Source: Watersipora subatra
Taxonomy: Eukaryota; Bryozoa; Gymnolaemata; Cheilostomatida; Watersiporidae
Length of the DNA: 64,000 nucleotides
Direction of reading: 5' to 3'
Assembly (NCBI RefSeq): GCF_963576615.1
Contig: NC_088714.1
Span: 41,076,072-41,140,071, forward strand
Part shown: piece by piece, positions 31,701 to 42,510 of the stretch
Position numbering within the stretch: the first letter of the stretch is position 1
How the letters are laid out: the number at the start of each line of letters is the position of its first letter
Notes under the pieces: model-generated
Seen by the model: only the letters and a program-made list of their open reading frames with translations
The model's database searches: none
Told to the model about the DNA's origin: nothing
Program-made: the position numbers and the translations under genes

Positions 31701-34700
31701 AACGCTTTGGATCGAAATTTCCTAACAGGGGCATCGTAACGTGTAGGCGTAATGCTAAAATAATAGCTATAGCTGGACAATCAAAATGTCGAATACGCAT
31801 ACAACCAATTTTGAGAAATATATAATACAAGGTCTTGCTTCAATTCTAAGAAATAACATTAACTTTTTCACCAATAATACCAGGCTGTATAGTTTTCTTG
31901 GTATCCGGGATTTAGAAATTGTAAATGTTGAAAATTAGACCCTTTGTTGAGGCAAATATTAGCTCAAATTTTACGACCTATAGGTATATCGAACAATTAG
32001 TATGTTGAGGTCATCGTGAGTCGAAGTTTGTTCTGCGCATTACTGAATGAAAATTGGTTGCATTTTATGGCTGACCTGCCTTGGGGTTATAGTATTTATA
32101 TCGGACCCATCTTTAATGTTTCTTTATATTTCATCTACTTTAAACATTTGCTTAATTTATGCTGGATGTACCTGGCCGACTGTAGAGCTTATCTACCAGA
32201 GGTTGACGCATATATAATTCTAAACAACTTAAGAGGCAGATGTACATATATATATATATATCTATATATATATATATCTCGTCCCCCTTAGAAACTAGTC
32301 CAATTATATTGGAGCCTTAAAGGTTGTATGTAATTATAACTGATCTGCCTGATAGGTCAACCGCACATATATTGGAGCAATCTTTATGTACTTGGATTGG
32401 ATACAATTCAGAGGTTTATGTATTTATATATGAACGCCCTTAGACCTTGAGGCTAGAATGATACCCATACAGGACATACTCACTTCTGATTTCTCCAATT
32501 TGGTCTGTTCTTCTATTCTAGTCATGATCTCAGAGGTGTTTGTCTCAAGCACCATGCCACCCATGACTATCTCATTAAGAATGTGGTGAACCTAACAACA
32601 TTATTAGGCGTATTCAGAGAACAAAATCCCTGGTCAGTGTAATGATTGCAATGTTGGTACAAGGAATAGGATAGATGACCACATAAGGAAGCATGTTGCA
32701 TTTTAGTAACATTTCAATATGCTGCAGGGCTGCATTCAAGGGAATCGTGTTATTTAGCCATAGTCTAAATAAACCTGAACATCTCAATGCTCTATGTAGA
32801 GGTTAAGGTGGTCAAACATAACCAATTCTATTGCACTCAGTGATTGTCACAATACTTAAGTGAAATTGCAAACCAAGATGTGCTACAACGAAAGCTTTGG
32901 AACAATTTCAAGTAATTGTAAATTTTTTCTGTAGCATCTGCAAAAAAGATTGAATAACCTCAAATATGAAGTTGAGAATGTCAGACAGCGTAATGTCTTT
33001 GAATTTTTGAAGTAAGTTTATATCTACATGTTGTATATAACTTTCCTCTTTAAGTAAGTAAGTTTATATCTACATGTTGTATATAATTTTCCTCTTTGTA
33101 GTATAAAAGGACCAAAGCCAGAATGTTTAAATGATAATATTAAGAGTAGTAATGAGCTAGTAATAACAATAATGATGATGGTAATAATAAAATGGTACCT
33201 TATCAACATGGAAGATGATGTCCAACTCACAGACATTTTCAAAACATTTGTCTAGAGTTTCCACAAATACCTGAAATAACAAAGCATATAAAGTAGTATA
33301 TACAGTAGCATATAAAGTAGCATATACATTAGCATATGAAGTAGCATATGAAATAACATATAAAGTAGCATATAAAGTAGCACATATACAGTAGCATATA
33401 AAGTAGCATATGGGTCTATCCATAAAAAAATGGATTTTTTGGCAAAATTTCAAAACAGTAATTTCATTAAAATAATGCTTCACATATGAAGTATACATAC
33501 CAAACCCTAAAATAGAAAATAATTGTGGGGGTAGTGCTCCTCTATCGTGTTTGAATAGTTTGCTAAAGTTAGTGTATATGCACAAAATACTTTATAGTCA
33601 TAATGGCAAGATAGAGATGCTTGTACATGGCATACATATTACTCTGAACACAAATATCTAATTGTAATGGAGTTCACAATGGCTTTGCTGCCCGTTAATG
33701 CATAAATTAATATTGTGTGCACTGATCTATTGGTGTGGGGCTCTTTTATCAGTTGGCCTGTTTTGAGTAACAATGGTGACAGGAAACATCAATAAGTTTC
33801 TGCTAGACTTGTATTATTAGTTCAAAATTAGTACTAATTTGTTTTCAACGCTAACTTTATACGCTGTACCTTTAACCAATTTCAGTTTTGCTCAAAGTTG
33901 CACATATTTCCGAAATTTGCGTCACCGCTGTTACGCTGTCACCATTGTTACACCCATCAACTCATATAATTATAGGATTAATTTGAGTGAATTTCACATT
34001 TAACAGTAATTTGTGGAGTTGTTGATGTTCTCATGTATGAGTTACTCATTATATTATAAATTTAAGCCATTGTGGGAACTTAACAAGCTTCTAGCAAGTT
34101 AGCAAACGGTTGCTACCTTACAAATGTATTACTAAGACTTGCGACTCCGATACTGAAAATGGTTCAACATTTAATCAAATCTACTCATGGGAGTAACTTG
34201 TAACAAGTGCTTGAAACAGAATATTGTTAGGTGGAAAGTCTGCAGGTCATTTCTGCTTTCAACATGGGTAAGACAACATCAGCAGAGCAGATGCGTAAAT
34301 ACCGTAACAAAATACGTCAATGTTCAAAACAATAGACTCAATATTTGACTGCCCAAGCTAGTCAGAATCAAAAGAGTAAAACAAAAAGAAGAGCTCAACT
34401 TACAGAAGATCAATTGGAAGAAACTCAAGAAAAAGCAAGAATTAGAGTTTAGCAATACAGAGATCGGGAAAAACTTTTGAACGTAAAATTACCAGGTATG
34501 TACATTCATTTTTTTTTCTTCAAAAAACTTAATGCTTTACTACATATGCGTACATTATGGATGTTTCAAGTTAATGTTTCATGTATTTTGTAAAAAAAAA
34601 ATATTAAAGTTTAAATACATTTTTTGTAGCAACCACTTCCAGATTTGGCAGCCCACAATCTGAAAATAAAGCTGTAAAAAGATTGATCGAGCACTTCTAA

Positions 34701-37700
34701 ACAGCTCAAGCAAAGGTCGCCAGACTGTCCATAAACTGGCAATGACAGTTGGACTATCATTGTCGGAAGATGGCATTAGAGATGAGAAAAGATAAAATAA
34801 AGCAAAGAAATAGAAAAGTAAAAGTATTCCATTGAAAAGTTTCAACTTTTTACTTTTGATCATGATGACCATGCAATTAGTGATCCAGAAAAAGAGTGCA
34901 CTTCCGAACCCATCAAACAACTAGCAAGCACATTGAAAGAAGGTGATTTTGTGCTAACATTGCTGCCTGGAAAAAAACTTCTAGGCATTATGTAGGAGTG
35001 GTAAAAAGTGTAGATGCCCTCGAAGCTGAAGTGCAGGTTTTTTTTAAAAGAGTGAAGCCAAAAAACACTTTTGTTGTTAATACAAAAATATAGCATGGGT
35101 AGAATTTCATCACATAGCCAAGTCACTGTCTCGTCCTACTCTCTCTAAAAGAGGTCAGTAGGGGAGAGCGGGGTAGGTTGGACCCCTGGGGCAGGTTGGA
35201 CTTTGTAAATTTTGAGCAATATGTGCATTTTCAGAGTTATCTTTCCACATTATATGTAGGTCAAGGTCAATTCATCACTTCCTGTCAATGACTGAACAAG
35301 ACATGTGCAATTGTAAGTAAATAAGTTTCAAATCTATATTTTCTGCCTAAAAAGTAACTATAAGAAATAAAAACTTTTAGCAATTTATTCTAGATTGAAT
35401 TGTTATTTTGCCCCCAAACTCTGTTTGAGGGATGTTTACCATGTATTCAGCAAAATTCAGATAAAATTTTACAGCTAAACAATATTGAATTAAAAAAAAA
35501 TACAATCTTGCTAGCAAAGGTCAGAAGGGGCAGGTTGGCCTTTTGAGAAAGGGGCAAGTTGGCCTGTAGGCCAACCTGCCCCTTCAACAATGTTATAATG
35601 GAAAATGATAATAATCTTTGCCTGTTTGACTCCTACTTCAGTTTAGTGACAATTAGTACAATTAATATATGCATACTAATACCATTGTAGGCAACCATGG
35701 TTAGGAATTATAAACGCAAGACAGAGAGAGGGGCCAGCAAAGAGAACATTGATGCTGCGCTCAAGTTTTGGAGTGAAGGGGCTACTTTAGACCAAACAGT
35801 AGATACTTATAAAATTTCACCTACCACACTTAAAAGACATCGAAAGAATGCTGGTGAGGGCTATGTCCGTTGTAAAACAGTGAAGATGGTGTTTAGCAAA
35901 GCCATGGAACAAACATTAGCTACACATCTTAAAGACCTAGACTCGCGATTCCATGGCTTAACACCTGTTAAGTGTCGTGAGTTAGCATATGAATATGCTA
36001 TCAACAACAGAACCGAAGTAAAAGTACCTGAGAGCTGGCACACAAATAAGTCAGCTGGCAAAGATTGGCTTGCTGCTTTTATGAAGAGACACAAGTTATC
36101 AATAAGAACACCAGAGGCCACTTCGTTAGCCAGACAGTCAGCATTTAATAGGCCAGCAGTTAACCTGTTCTTCGACAAGCTCAAAGAAGTAACTGCTAGG
36201 TAAGCAAAATGTAACAAATTATTATGAGCCTACAGCATATAATTAGTTTTTAGCCGCGGCAAGTTCATCAATACTAAATACTCACATTATAATACTGCAG
36301 GCCAGCTATAGATCTTGTAGACTTCTACTACAAATTATAAGTAGCCTAACATTTAGTGAATTAAATTATGATGTTTCTGGTTTTCAAATAAGAACTATTT
36401 GTTTCAGATTCCAAATATTACCACAGAATATCTACAACCTAGACGAGACTGGTGTGACCACGGTTCAGAACCCTGGAAAAGTGATAAGTGTGATGGGAAA
36501 AAAGCAAGTAGGAGCTACTGCATCTCAGGAGCGTGGTGAACTGGTTACAATGTGTTGTGCTGTAAACGCTATCGGTAATTCTCTACCACCGTTCTACATT
36601 TTCCCAAGGGTGAATATGAAACAACACTTTCTAAATGGGGCTCCTGCAAGTGCAAAGGGAGTGGCTTGTAAAACTGGGTATATGAACAGCGATATATTTA
36701 CAAATGAATACTTACCATTCTTCATTAGTCATGCAAAGCCATGCAGCAGCGAACCAACTCTGCTAATTCTTGACAATCACAGTTCACACATATCTCTTCA
36801 GTCAATCGAATTATGCAAAGAGAAGCATATCATCTTATTAACTCTCCCTCCTCACACTTCCCACAGACTTCAGCCCCTAGATCGTAGTGTATATGGTCCT
36901 CTGAAGCGTTACCTTAACTCAACTATGGATGAATGGCAGCGAAGTAATCCTGGGCGTGCTATAACCATATATGAAATGGCACAGCTATCAGGTGTAGCTT
37001 TTACAAAGAGTGTCACAAATGCTAACATTATAGCTGGGTTTCGCGCAACAGGCATATATCCCTACAATGCAGACATATTCGATGACAGTGAGTTTCTCCC
37101 TGCTGATGTGACCGACCAACCAGATCCTGAAAGACATCAACCACAACCGGATGCAGAGCCACAACCGGATGCTAGACATCAACCAGATAATGAGCCACAG
37201 TCTGATCCAGAGCCACATGTAGAGCCACAGGCTTCTACATCTACTCATCCCTCACCTTCTTCCAGTAATATACATGTAGGTGAACCAATACCATCAACAT
37301 CTGCACAAACACCAATAGAGCAGAGGCGAGTATCAACCTCGCATATAACTCCAGAGCAGCTTATGCCATTGCCTAAAGCTGGCATTCGCCAAAAAAAGAA
37401 CACCAAAAGAAGGAAAGTAGCATCTGCTATTCTAACTGATACACCGGAAAAAAACAGAATTGCAGAGCATGCTGCAGCAAAAGTATCCAAACAACCTGCA
37501 AAGAGGAGAAAAACGGCACCCATTCCTGAATCCTCAGATGACGATGATATCTTGCCAATAGCATTAACGGACTCGGAGTCTGGAGAAGATCCGTTCGATC
37601 CTGAACAGCAACAGGAAGATCTGGGGGAAATTACCAAAGGCTGCTATGTGCTAGTAAAATATCCTGCTGGCAGGAAGACAATATTTTATGCCGGGTCTGT

Positions 37701-40700
37701 ATTAGATGTTAAAGAGGATGACAGATTTGAAGTTAACTTTCTACACAAGGTCAGCAGCAGTAGACAATGTGCCTTTCAGTATCCAGATAAGGAGGACCGT
37801 GACTGCATACCTAAAGATGATATTGTGTTAAATTTGGGCGACCCAGTATCTACAGGGGGAACTTTAAGAGCAATAAGACGCATCATGTTCAACGTAGATT
37901 TGAGCAAGTTCTATGACGATCTGAGATGACTTGATTATTAGATACCAATTTTGAGTAAAATTTTATTTCTCTGTATTGGATACAAAGATTGAGCAAGATT
38001 TTATGTATTTCTGTTTTAAAAGCACTTCTTTGCTGGGACTTTTTCTGGTTCTGGTACCAACTTTATGGTATAGAACATTTTATTTCACTGTTTTAATAAT
38101 TCTGTCTTCTACCATAATTCAACTTTATCTTATTCACCTTGGCTGTGTTAAATAAAACTTTCATATCACATCTTATTTTGCGCATAACCTGAGCTTAATA
38201 ATGGATAGTCCAACCTGCCCCACTATGGGGTCCAACCTACCCCGCATGCGGGGCAGGTTGGACTTTTGAACTTGTTGTGCAAGAGCAAGAATAACTCTTT
38301 CAAAAAAATTCCCAGAAATTTAACAAAGGACCACAGTGGTGTCAACAAGTGAATGTAGTGTCACACAAAATTCCATGAAAATGTGATAAAAAACACAGCA
38401 GCAATAGCAAGAAACCTAAAAAGGGGTCCAACCTACCCCGCTCTCCCCTACTGTTTTACAGAAGATTTAGAGCAGGCAGAATGATCTAAAACATTTTGTT
38501 AGTACATTCTCCCAATTACATGATCAATATTCATTTTTTCATCTTACGTTATTTAAGCTTAACCATGTTTGTCATGTATTATTACTATTGTATTATTACA
38601 TTTTATGCTTTGAAACCAATAAAAAACATTTCAAGTTAAGGCTTGTCTATATATATTGTAATCATTAGCTTTAATACCATTATTGATCTCATTGCAGTGA
38701 ACTTAAATACTTTTAAGTTTACAGAATATAAGAAGCGTAATGATGGTGACAATCGAATGTAACAGCGGTGACATGTTTACAAGCATGTAGTTCACAACTA
38801 CCATCTAACATCTGGATAAATTTTAGTGCATATGTCAGCAAGCTTCTTTAAAATAAGGCAAATAAGTTTTTATAATTGTGCTTCCCACCAAATCAGAGAG
38901 TTTTAAAGATAAGCAACTAGCTCTTCAAAATGCATATTTCTCTGATGTAACGCGAGTGACACACTAACTAAAAGATTTCTCAGTAAAAATTAACTTTAGT
39001 GTGACATATTATACATCATTCAAAAGAGCTTGTTGAGCTCTATAAGAATATCTGTTTTAAAATCATTTTAAATGCAATACCAATATTTTATAAATAAATT
39101 TCTGCTGTAATTGTAACAATGGTGATTATGGATAGACCCATATACAGTAGCATATAAAGTAGCATATACAGTAGCATAACCAGTAGCATTTAAAATAGCG
39201 TATACAGTAGCATATGAAGACAACCCAGTTTGCAATACCAAAAACTAACAATTACAATGAGAAAAAAATTTGTTCTTATAAACGGCATTATTACACTGAA
39301 AATAAAAATGATTGAATTTAAAACAGCAGTAAAGGCGCATATGTTACCTGGATAAGGTCGAGAATTCCAAGTTCACTTTCTGACGAGTCGACGCAGAAGA
39401 CAAAATAGAGTGTCGCGTAATGCCTATATATAAGTTTAAAGTCTGAACCGCCGATTAGTGACCCGCCTTCAAGGAAGTTACAGATGTTGTCATCTCGTCT
39501 ACTAACAAGCTGAAATGTCTCTGTTACGATACTTTGTTGCTCATCTTCAGGCTAAAAATATGAGATCAACAGTGTTATTACAGAATAAAAATCAAATTAC
39601 TTATCTGATAATCCTTTCACTTCGCGTCTTAACTATTGTTTTAACTATTCTCTATTGCATCTTTAGTAAGTTTGTTGTGAACAACACTATTATCGCTATT
39701 GCTATCTAGCCCCCATATTTACAAACTTATATTATGTTTATAAACAAACGAGGAGCTATGACAAACATCACACTTATACACAATAATGACCATGTATGTT
39801 CTCAACATTTAATAAACAATGTTTGCGGTCACAACCTCAGTCTACAGACATTGTTTGTTAAATATCACTCAAATAACCACTGATGAATAGGAATGTGAAT
39901 GCTATTAAAACCAAATATTTGCTATCAGATAATTCAGATATCAAGAGTTTCATTCACTTGACAAAATCTTAAAACAGCCAAAAAATAAATAAATAATGAA
40001 TCTATCAGAGTTGGCTCAGTTTAAACCCAGGGTTTACACCAATCGGTTTAAACCAGCCGGGAAAAATTATGTTTTTGGTTTTTTCATTTTTTTTTGTGAA
40101 AACTAATATTTTAAGCTCCTAGGGGTTGCTGTGTGTTAGAAATAGCAATTCTATGTAATTGTCAGCTATGGAAGTTCATTTAGGACATAGTAGTAAGGTG
40201 GTGGTAGACCTCAAATGGCAACTACAGCAACTCCTAGCACAACAATGAATTAGTGAATTTCATTCTCAATTGTTTTTATCAAGTCATATGATGATCCCTT
40301 TACTAACTAGTAAAATATGAAAACCATGTGAAATCATCCTCTCTAATAATGAATGAAAACTTTCTCAAGTCTGGCCAGTGAGAGAATATTGCTTATAATT
40401 AGAAATTAAAACAATAAAATCCTTTTAGACAAAAGCTTCAGGTTTGAAAACTAATAAATTTCTTTCGGTGGGTGCAAGCCAAAGTATTTGGATTGTTAGA
40501 ATTCAGTTTATAAAGTTTTTCATGTTTCGAAAAATCAAAATGCTAGCATTGAGCAGATATTGTGACCATTTGGGTTTGTCCATTCAAAATTCAGAAATAG
40601 ACTGGGTCCAGTAAAAGCTAGAAAACTTGTATCTATTTATCATATGACCAATACCTAAGTACATATTCAGTCACTACTACTACCCTTCCGGATTTACAAA

Positions 40701-41497
40701 ATTTTTGCTTTAATTTTAGCAATAGTAGATCATTGTGCTCTGCTCTTCACTACCACACAATTAATCACTGGGATTAAAATTCCTACTAGTACATAGAAAT
40801 GTATGTAATATATACAGTTTAATATAATACAGTTGTAATGTTGTAATATATACAGTATATATTCACTTTAAGTGATAAGATTTTTGCTCTGTATTTCTTC
40901 ATTCACGTTTTATTAAAGGTTTATTCTGAAATTTCCATGTTTGCTCTCCTTTTTCTTATAACTCCCACAGTGCCATCTTAAACAGATAATTTCACATATA
41001 CATGTTCAATACTCAATCATGCAACTATAGTAAGTGATGTTAATTGGAAAAACCTTGGTCAAATTATATAAACCATAAAAAACCAGTTTATACCAAAAAC
41101 CTGGTTTATTCGTTTTTTTTTTATAAAAACCATGTTTTTTTCCAATCCTGGAATAAATATTGATAATGCACAAGCAATATAAATGTGTGAAGTGAGTCGT
41201 CAGCAGTCAGGCCTGCCAACCCAAGAGTGGGGCAATGCGTGAGATTTGGTTTTGAGGCAATTGATGTATCAATGATAGCATATATAAAATTGTGGAAATT
41301 GGGGCAAAAATCTCACGCATTGTCATTTTTTCTTTGGGGTGATTGCGTGAGTCTCACGCCCAATGCGTGAGAGTTGGCAGGTATGTCAACAGTATTTATT
41401 AGTTAGCATTTAATAGACACAAACTTACATAATGTTGATAGAATTTCGACAATCTTGGCTTTCCATGATTATTAAAAACAAGTATAGCTTTTATCAT
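28677..41497 (-). CDS. AP3S: AP-3 complex sigma subunit, five exons
   Basis: Exons 41429-41497, 39348-39551, 33199-33270, 32484-32591 and 28677-28787 are all phase 0, all GT-AG, and total 187 residues (human AP3S1 about 193). The product is the small chain of the AP-3 heterotetramer, which sorts cargo from endosomes to lysosomes and related organelles. The longin/sigma fold reads clearly: MIKAILVFNNHGKPRLSKFY start, then NICNFLEGG, LIYRHYATLYFVFCVDSSES, VFVETLDKCFENVCELDIIF, and HHILNEIVMGGMVLETN. The C-terminal tail, AGIGAAPQRAAAAIKDMNLP and on, is the AP-3-specific extension that AP-1 and AP-2 sigma chains lack. Vertebrate AP3S1 and AP3S2 cannot be told apart here. Introns 2 and 4 (6.1 and 3.7 kb) are swollen by TEs. 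Confidence 0.95.
28788..29862. other. AP-3 sigma intron 4, left part
   Basis: No feature recognised. Confidence 0.35.
29863..30875 (+). mobile_element. hAT element, copy 1 (CAGGGTTGG ends)
   Basis: CAGGGTTGG at the left and CCAACCCTG at the right, with perfect 8-bp duplication AACTATCC at 29855-29862 and 30876-30883. 1013 bp. An open stretch at 30357-30578 contains HADRVKAHVAKC, which resembles the last His/Cys of a BED zinc finger and is probably a transposase remnant. A diverged second copy lies at 40006-41150 in the same orientation. Confidence 0.85.
30955..32280. repeat. dispersed repeat ending in a TA microsatellite
   Basis: Begins near CTAGCTGTGCTACCCGGCGT (TGCCCAGG), a signature I recall from dispersed repeats in many invertebrates, and ends in (TA)n at 32226-32280. 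Part of it (31465-31560: CGATACTGGCGCAAATG to CGCTTCCCACAA) is alignable with the reverse strand of 47745-47860. An internal direct repeat (31616-31672 and 31722-31765) includes GCTAAAATAAT. Class uncertain. Confidence 0.45.
32484..32591 (-). CDS. AP3S: AP-3 sigma exon 4
   Basis: TTGTTAG acceptor, GTGAGT donor; 36 residues including EIVMGGMVLETN. Confidence 0.95.
32936..33025 (-). pseudogene. degenerate partial copy of AP-3 sigma exon 5 inside intron 3
   Basis: AATGTCTTTGAATTT and the surrounding 75 bp closely match + strand 28660-28733, including the exon's last 20 or so codons and the first 3' UTR bases. The copy reads QKFKDITLSDILNFIFEV with the stop lost and the first half of the exon absent. 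There is no usable acceptor at the right place, so it is probably not spliced. Confidence 0.7.
33011..33093. repeat. direct repeat of about 36 bp
   Basis: AAGTTTATATCTACATGTTG and the following TATATAA-TTTCCTCTTT occur twice in tandem. Confidence 0.7.
33199..33270 (-). CDS. AP3S: AP-3 sigma exon 3
   Basis: TTATTTCAG acceptor, GTACCA donor; 24 residues, VFVETLDKCFENVCELDIIF then HVDK. Confidence 0.95.
33281..33410. repeat. GTAGCATATAAA minisatellite, left half
   Basis: A 12-13-bp unit (AAAGTAGCATAT, TACAGTAGCATA) repeated about ten times. The array resumes at 39141-39218 on the other side of the TIR element, which therefore inserted into it. Confidence 0.85.
34264..35110 (+). pseudogene. decayed ORF of the 33411-39140 element
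   Basis: First block, 34264-34495: MGKTTSAEQMRKYRNKIRQC then a Lys/Glu/Gln-rich region with two in-frame stops, ending at a CCAG|GTATGT donor. The next block follows a TTTTTGTAG acceptor at 34630: ATTSRFGSPQSENKAVKRLI. A third block around 34870-35090 (EGDFVLTLLPGKK, HYVGVVKSVDA, FKRVKPKNTFVVN) needs frame changes. This RxRYRxK plus SPQxxxKAVKR arrangement is what I recall from a TE-linked protein family of unknown biochemistry. It is dead here. Confidence 0.45.
35156..35186. repeat. pogo left terminal inverted repeat
   Basis: Exactly complementary to 38423-38453. Confidence 0.95.
35181..35580. promoter_or_regulatory. left subterminal motif array of pogo
   Basis: GGGGCAGGTTGGACT at 35189-35203, GGGGCAGGTTGGCC at about 35528, and a GGGGCAAGTTGGCC/GGCCAACCTGCCCC palindrome at 35553-35583. 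Mirrored copies lie at 38207-38275. Probably transposase-binding sites, by analogy with other TEs that carry subterminal motif arrays. Confidence 0.55.
35697..37929 (+). CDS. pogo-family transposase, two exons
   Basis: Exon 35697-36199 and exon 36408-37929 join across a 208-bp GT-AG intron (TAG|GTAAGC and TTTCAG|ATT) in phase 2, giving 674 residues. The protein cuts and inserts the element at TA. Residues 1-55 form a psq/CENP-B-type helix-turn-helix; about 75-165 a second CENP-B/Tc5-type DNA-binding region (WHTNKSAGKDWLAAFMKRH); about 168-400 the DDE_1 catalytic core with D180 (YNLDETG), D290 (LILDNHSSH) and D326 (RLQPLD), spacing 35 between the last two. The 270-residue tail has QPD/PEPQ repeats, a KKNTKRRK basic stretch, acidic SSDDDD runs and a conserved C-terminal block. 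No stop or frameshift is seen, so the copy may be active. Confidence 0.93.
38151..38156 (+). terminator. polyadenylation signal of pogo transposase
   Basis: AATAAA about 220 nt after the transposase stop, inside the element. Confidence 0.6.
38207..38275. promoter_or_regulatory. right subterminal motif array of pogo
   Basis: CCAACCTGCCCC, then CCAACCTACCCCGCATGC and GCGGGGCAGGTTGG, forming a palindrome. Inverse of the left array. Confidence 0.55.
38423..38453. repeat. pogo right terminal inverted repeat
   Basis: Exactly complementary to 35156-35186. Confidence 0.95.
39141..39218. repeat. GTAGCATATAAA minisatellite, right half
   Basis: Continuation of the array at 33281-33410. Confidence 0.8.
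39348..39551 (-). CDS. AP3S: AP-3 sigma exon 2
   Basis: TTTTTAG acceptor, GTAACA donor; 68 residues with RRDDNICNFLEGGSLIGG and the YRHYATLYFVFCVDSSESEL core. Confidence 0.97.
39552..40005. other. AP-3 sigma intron 1, spacer
   Basis: No feature recognised. Confidence 0.35.
40006..41150 (+). mobile_element. hAT element, copy 2 (CAGAGTTGG ends)
   Basis: Aligns over most of its length with 29863-30875 in the same orientation, e.g. CTCCTAGCACAACAATGAAT and TTTTAAGCTCCTAG. Ends CAGAGTTGG and CCAATCCTG. Flanks GAATCTAT and GAATAAAT match 6 of 8, so the insertion is old. It lies in AP-3 sigma intron 1. Confidence 0.75.
41208..41385. mobile_element. 178-bp hAT MITE
   Basis: CAGGCCTGCCAAC at the left and GTTGGCAGGTATG at the right. 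Flanks TCAGCAGT and TCAACAGT match 7 of 8. The interior holds repeated TGCGTGAGAnT / ATCTCACGCA motifs. Of a type common in animal genomes. Confidence 0.75.
41429..41497 (-). CDS. AP3S: AP-3 sigma exon 1
   Basis: ATG at 41495-41497 to a TAT|GTAAGT donor; 23 residues, MIKAILVFNNHGKPRLSKFY then QHY. This start is the universal sigma-chain start. Confidence 0.97.
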
Positions 41498-42269
41498 CTT
41501 TGCATTGAACGGGTAAGAGACATGCAATTACAGAAAGTTGAGAAAGGCAAAACGCTAGTACATGTACAAGCTAATGAGAACAGACGTATTAAACCGGAAA
41601 TTTAAACTCAAATTTGCATTGACCTAGCGTTTTTATCAAATATAGCGATGCGGGACGTACATGGAATTTACCCTCGCTGCTCTTGAGAGCTTTAACGACC
41701 CTTAAAACTTGATATTTAGTTAGTTAGCATTTTTTTATTTTGTTGGTAACAAAATAACAAAAAATTTTGTTTGCAAACATATTATTAAATAAAATAAGAC
41801 TTGTAAAAGTATTCTGCATACAAGATAGCAGTGAGCAATTTATGTTCAGTTTGAGATTACTTGCTAAACACCTAAAGAAAATTCACGTGAGAGGATGACT
41901 TCAAACACGTTATACGGATAACTTATACAGAAATAAATAATACTACATAATAATAATAATAATATACTACATAATAATACTACATAATAATGATACTACA
42001 TACAAGCAGTACTGTATTGCCCTATTGAGAGACTCCGAAACCATCCGGAGCACTTTTCTTCTGTCAAAGTCTCGGAAATTGCGAAATCGGCAGTGTACAT
42101 AGTGGAAGTCATTACGTGGCACTAAAATTCACAGACCCGTATTCTCTGAGGCGGCTGGGCAGTTGAGTCGCCCCAGCTTTTTAGTGATCTTCGGCGGCTA
42201 ATTAGAAAGAATTTCAGTCTAAGCTCATTCACTTGGAATTTCCAACAACTAATTAATTACCTAGCGCTC
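41498..42269. other. 5' flank of AP-3 sigma
   Basis: Expected promoter side of the gene. No TATA box at a convincing position was seen. A short AT-rich ATAATAATACTACATAATA tandem lies at 41935-42000, and a GC-richer stretch at 42040-42190 could be a promoter, but I cannot show it. Confidence 0.3.
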
Positions 42270-42279
42270 TAGCGCTACG

Positions 42280-42510
42280 AGCGATGAAGTGGAGAGGCTC
42301 AATAATTATCTAGTATTGGTTTTGTCTGCCACCAATGCAGTGGGCGAGAGATACTTTTCAAACAATCCAAACATCGATGAGGAACACTATGGGGCAGGTT
42401 GTCTAAATAATCTTCTAATATTACACATATATAAAGATGTTGAAATAGATACAAAATCAGTTGTGAAAGATTTCTGCCATGGACACATTGGCAGAAGAAG
42501 AGCTTTTTAA
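42280..42510 (+). pseudogene. hAT transposase C-terminal (hATC dimerisation) fragment
   Basis: SATNAVGERYFSNNPNID, then CLNNLLILHIYKDVEID and RRRAF-stop follow the hATC pattern (SNAxxERxFS...LxxLLLLHIxKD), closest in memory to ZMYM1-like hAT transposases. The catalytic part is gone; 77 codons remain. Confidence 0.75.

Larger units (their letters stand above)
35161..38448 (+). mobile_element. complete pogo-family DNA transposon
   Basis: 31-bp perfect inverted terminal repeats (35156-35186 and 38423-38453; GGGGAGAGCGGGGTAGGTTG in the core), each with TA just outside the G run (35159-35160 and 38449-38450), fitting a Tc1/mariner-type TA target. The body is 3288 bp. It contains an intact spliced transposase and an AATAAA at 38151. 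Extra copies of GGGGCAGGTTGG-type motifs sit inside both ends. It inserted into the older 33411-39140 element. Confidence 0.9.
33411..39140. mobile_element. decayed TIR transposon hosting a pogo element
   Basis: TGGGTCTATCCATAA (33411-33425) and its exact inverse (39126-39140) are flanked by TA on both sides. Removing it restores the minisatellite. Without the nested pogo it is about 2.4 kb. Subterminal copies of GTAACAnnGGTGAC occur at both ends (about 33766, 33930, 38742-38775, 39113). The coding remnant at 34264-35110 is broken. Confidence 0.75.

Noticed and set aside
36988..37637. Minus-strand ORFs of 86 and 130 codons
   Set aside because: Shadows of the repetitive C-terminal tail of the pogo transposase.
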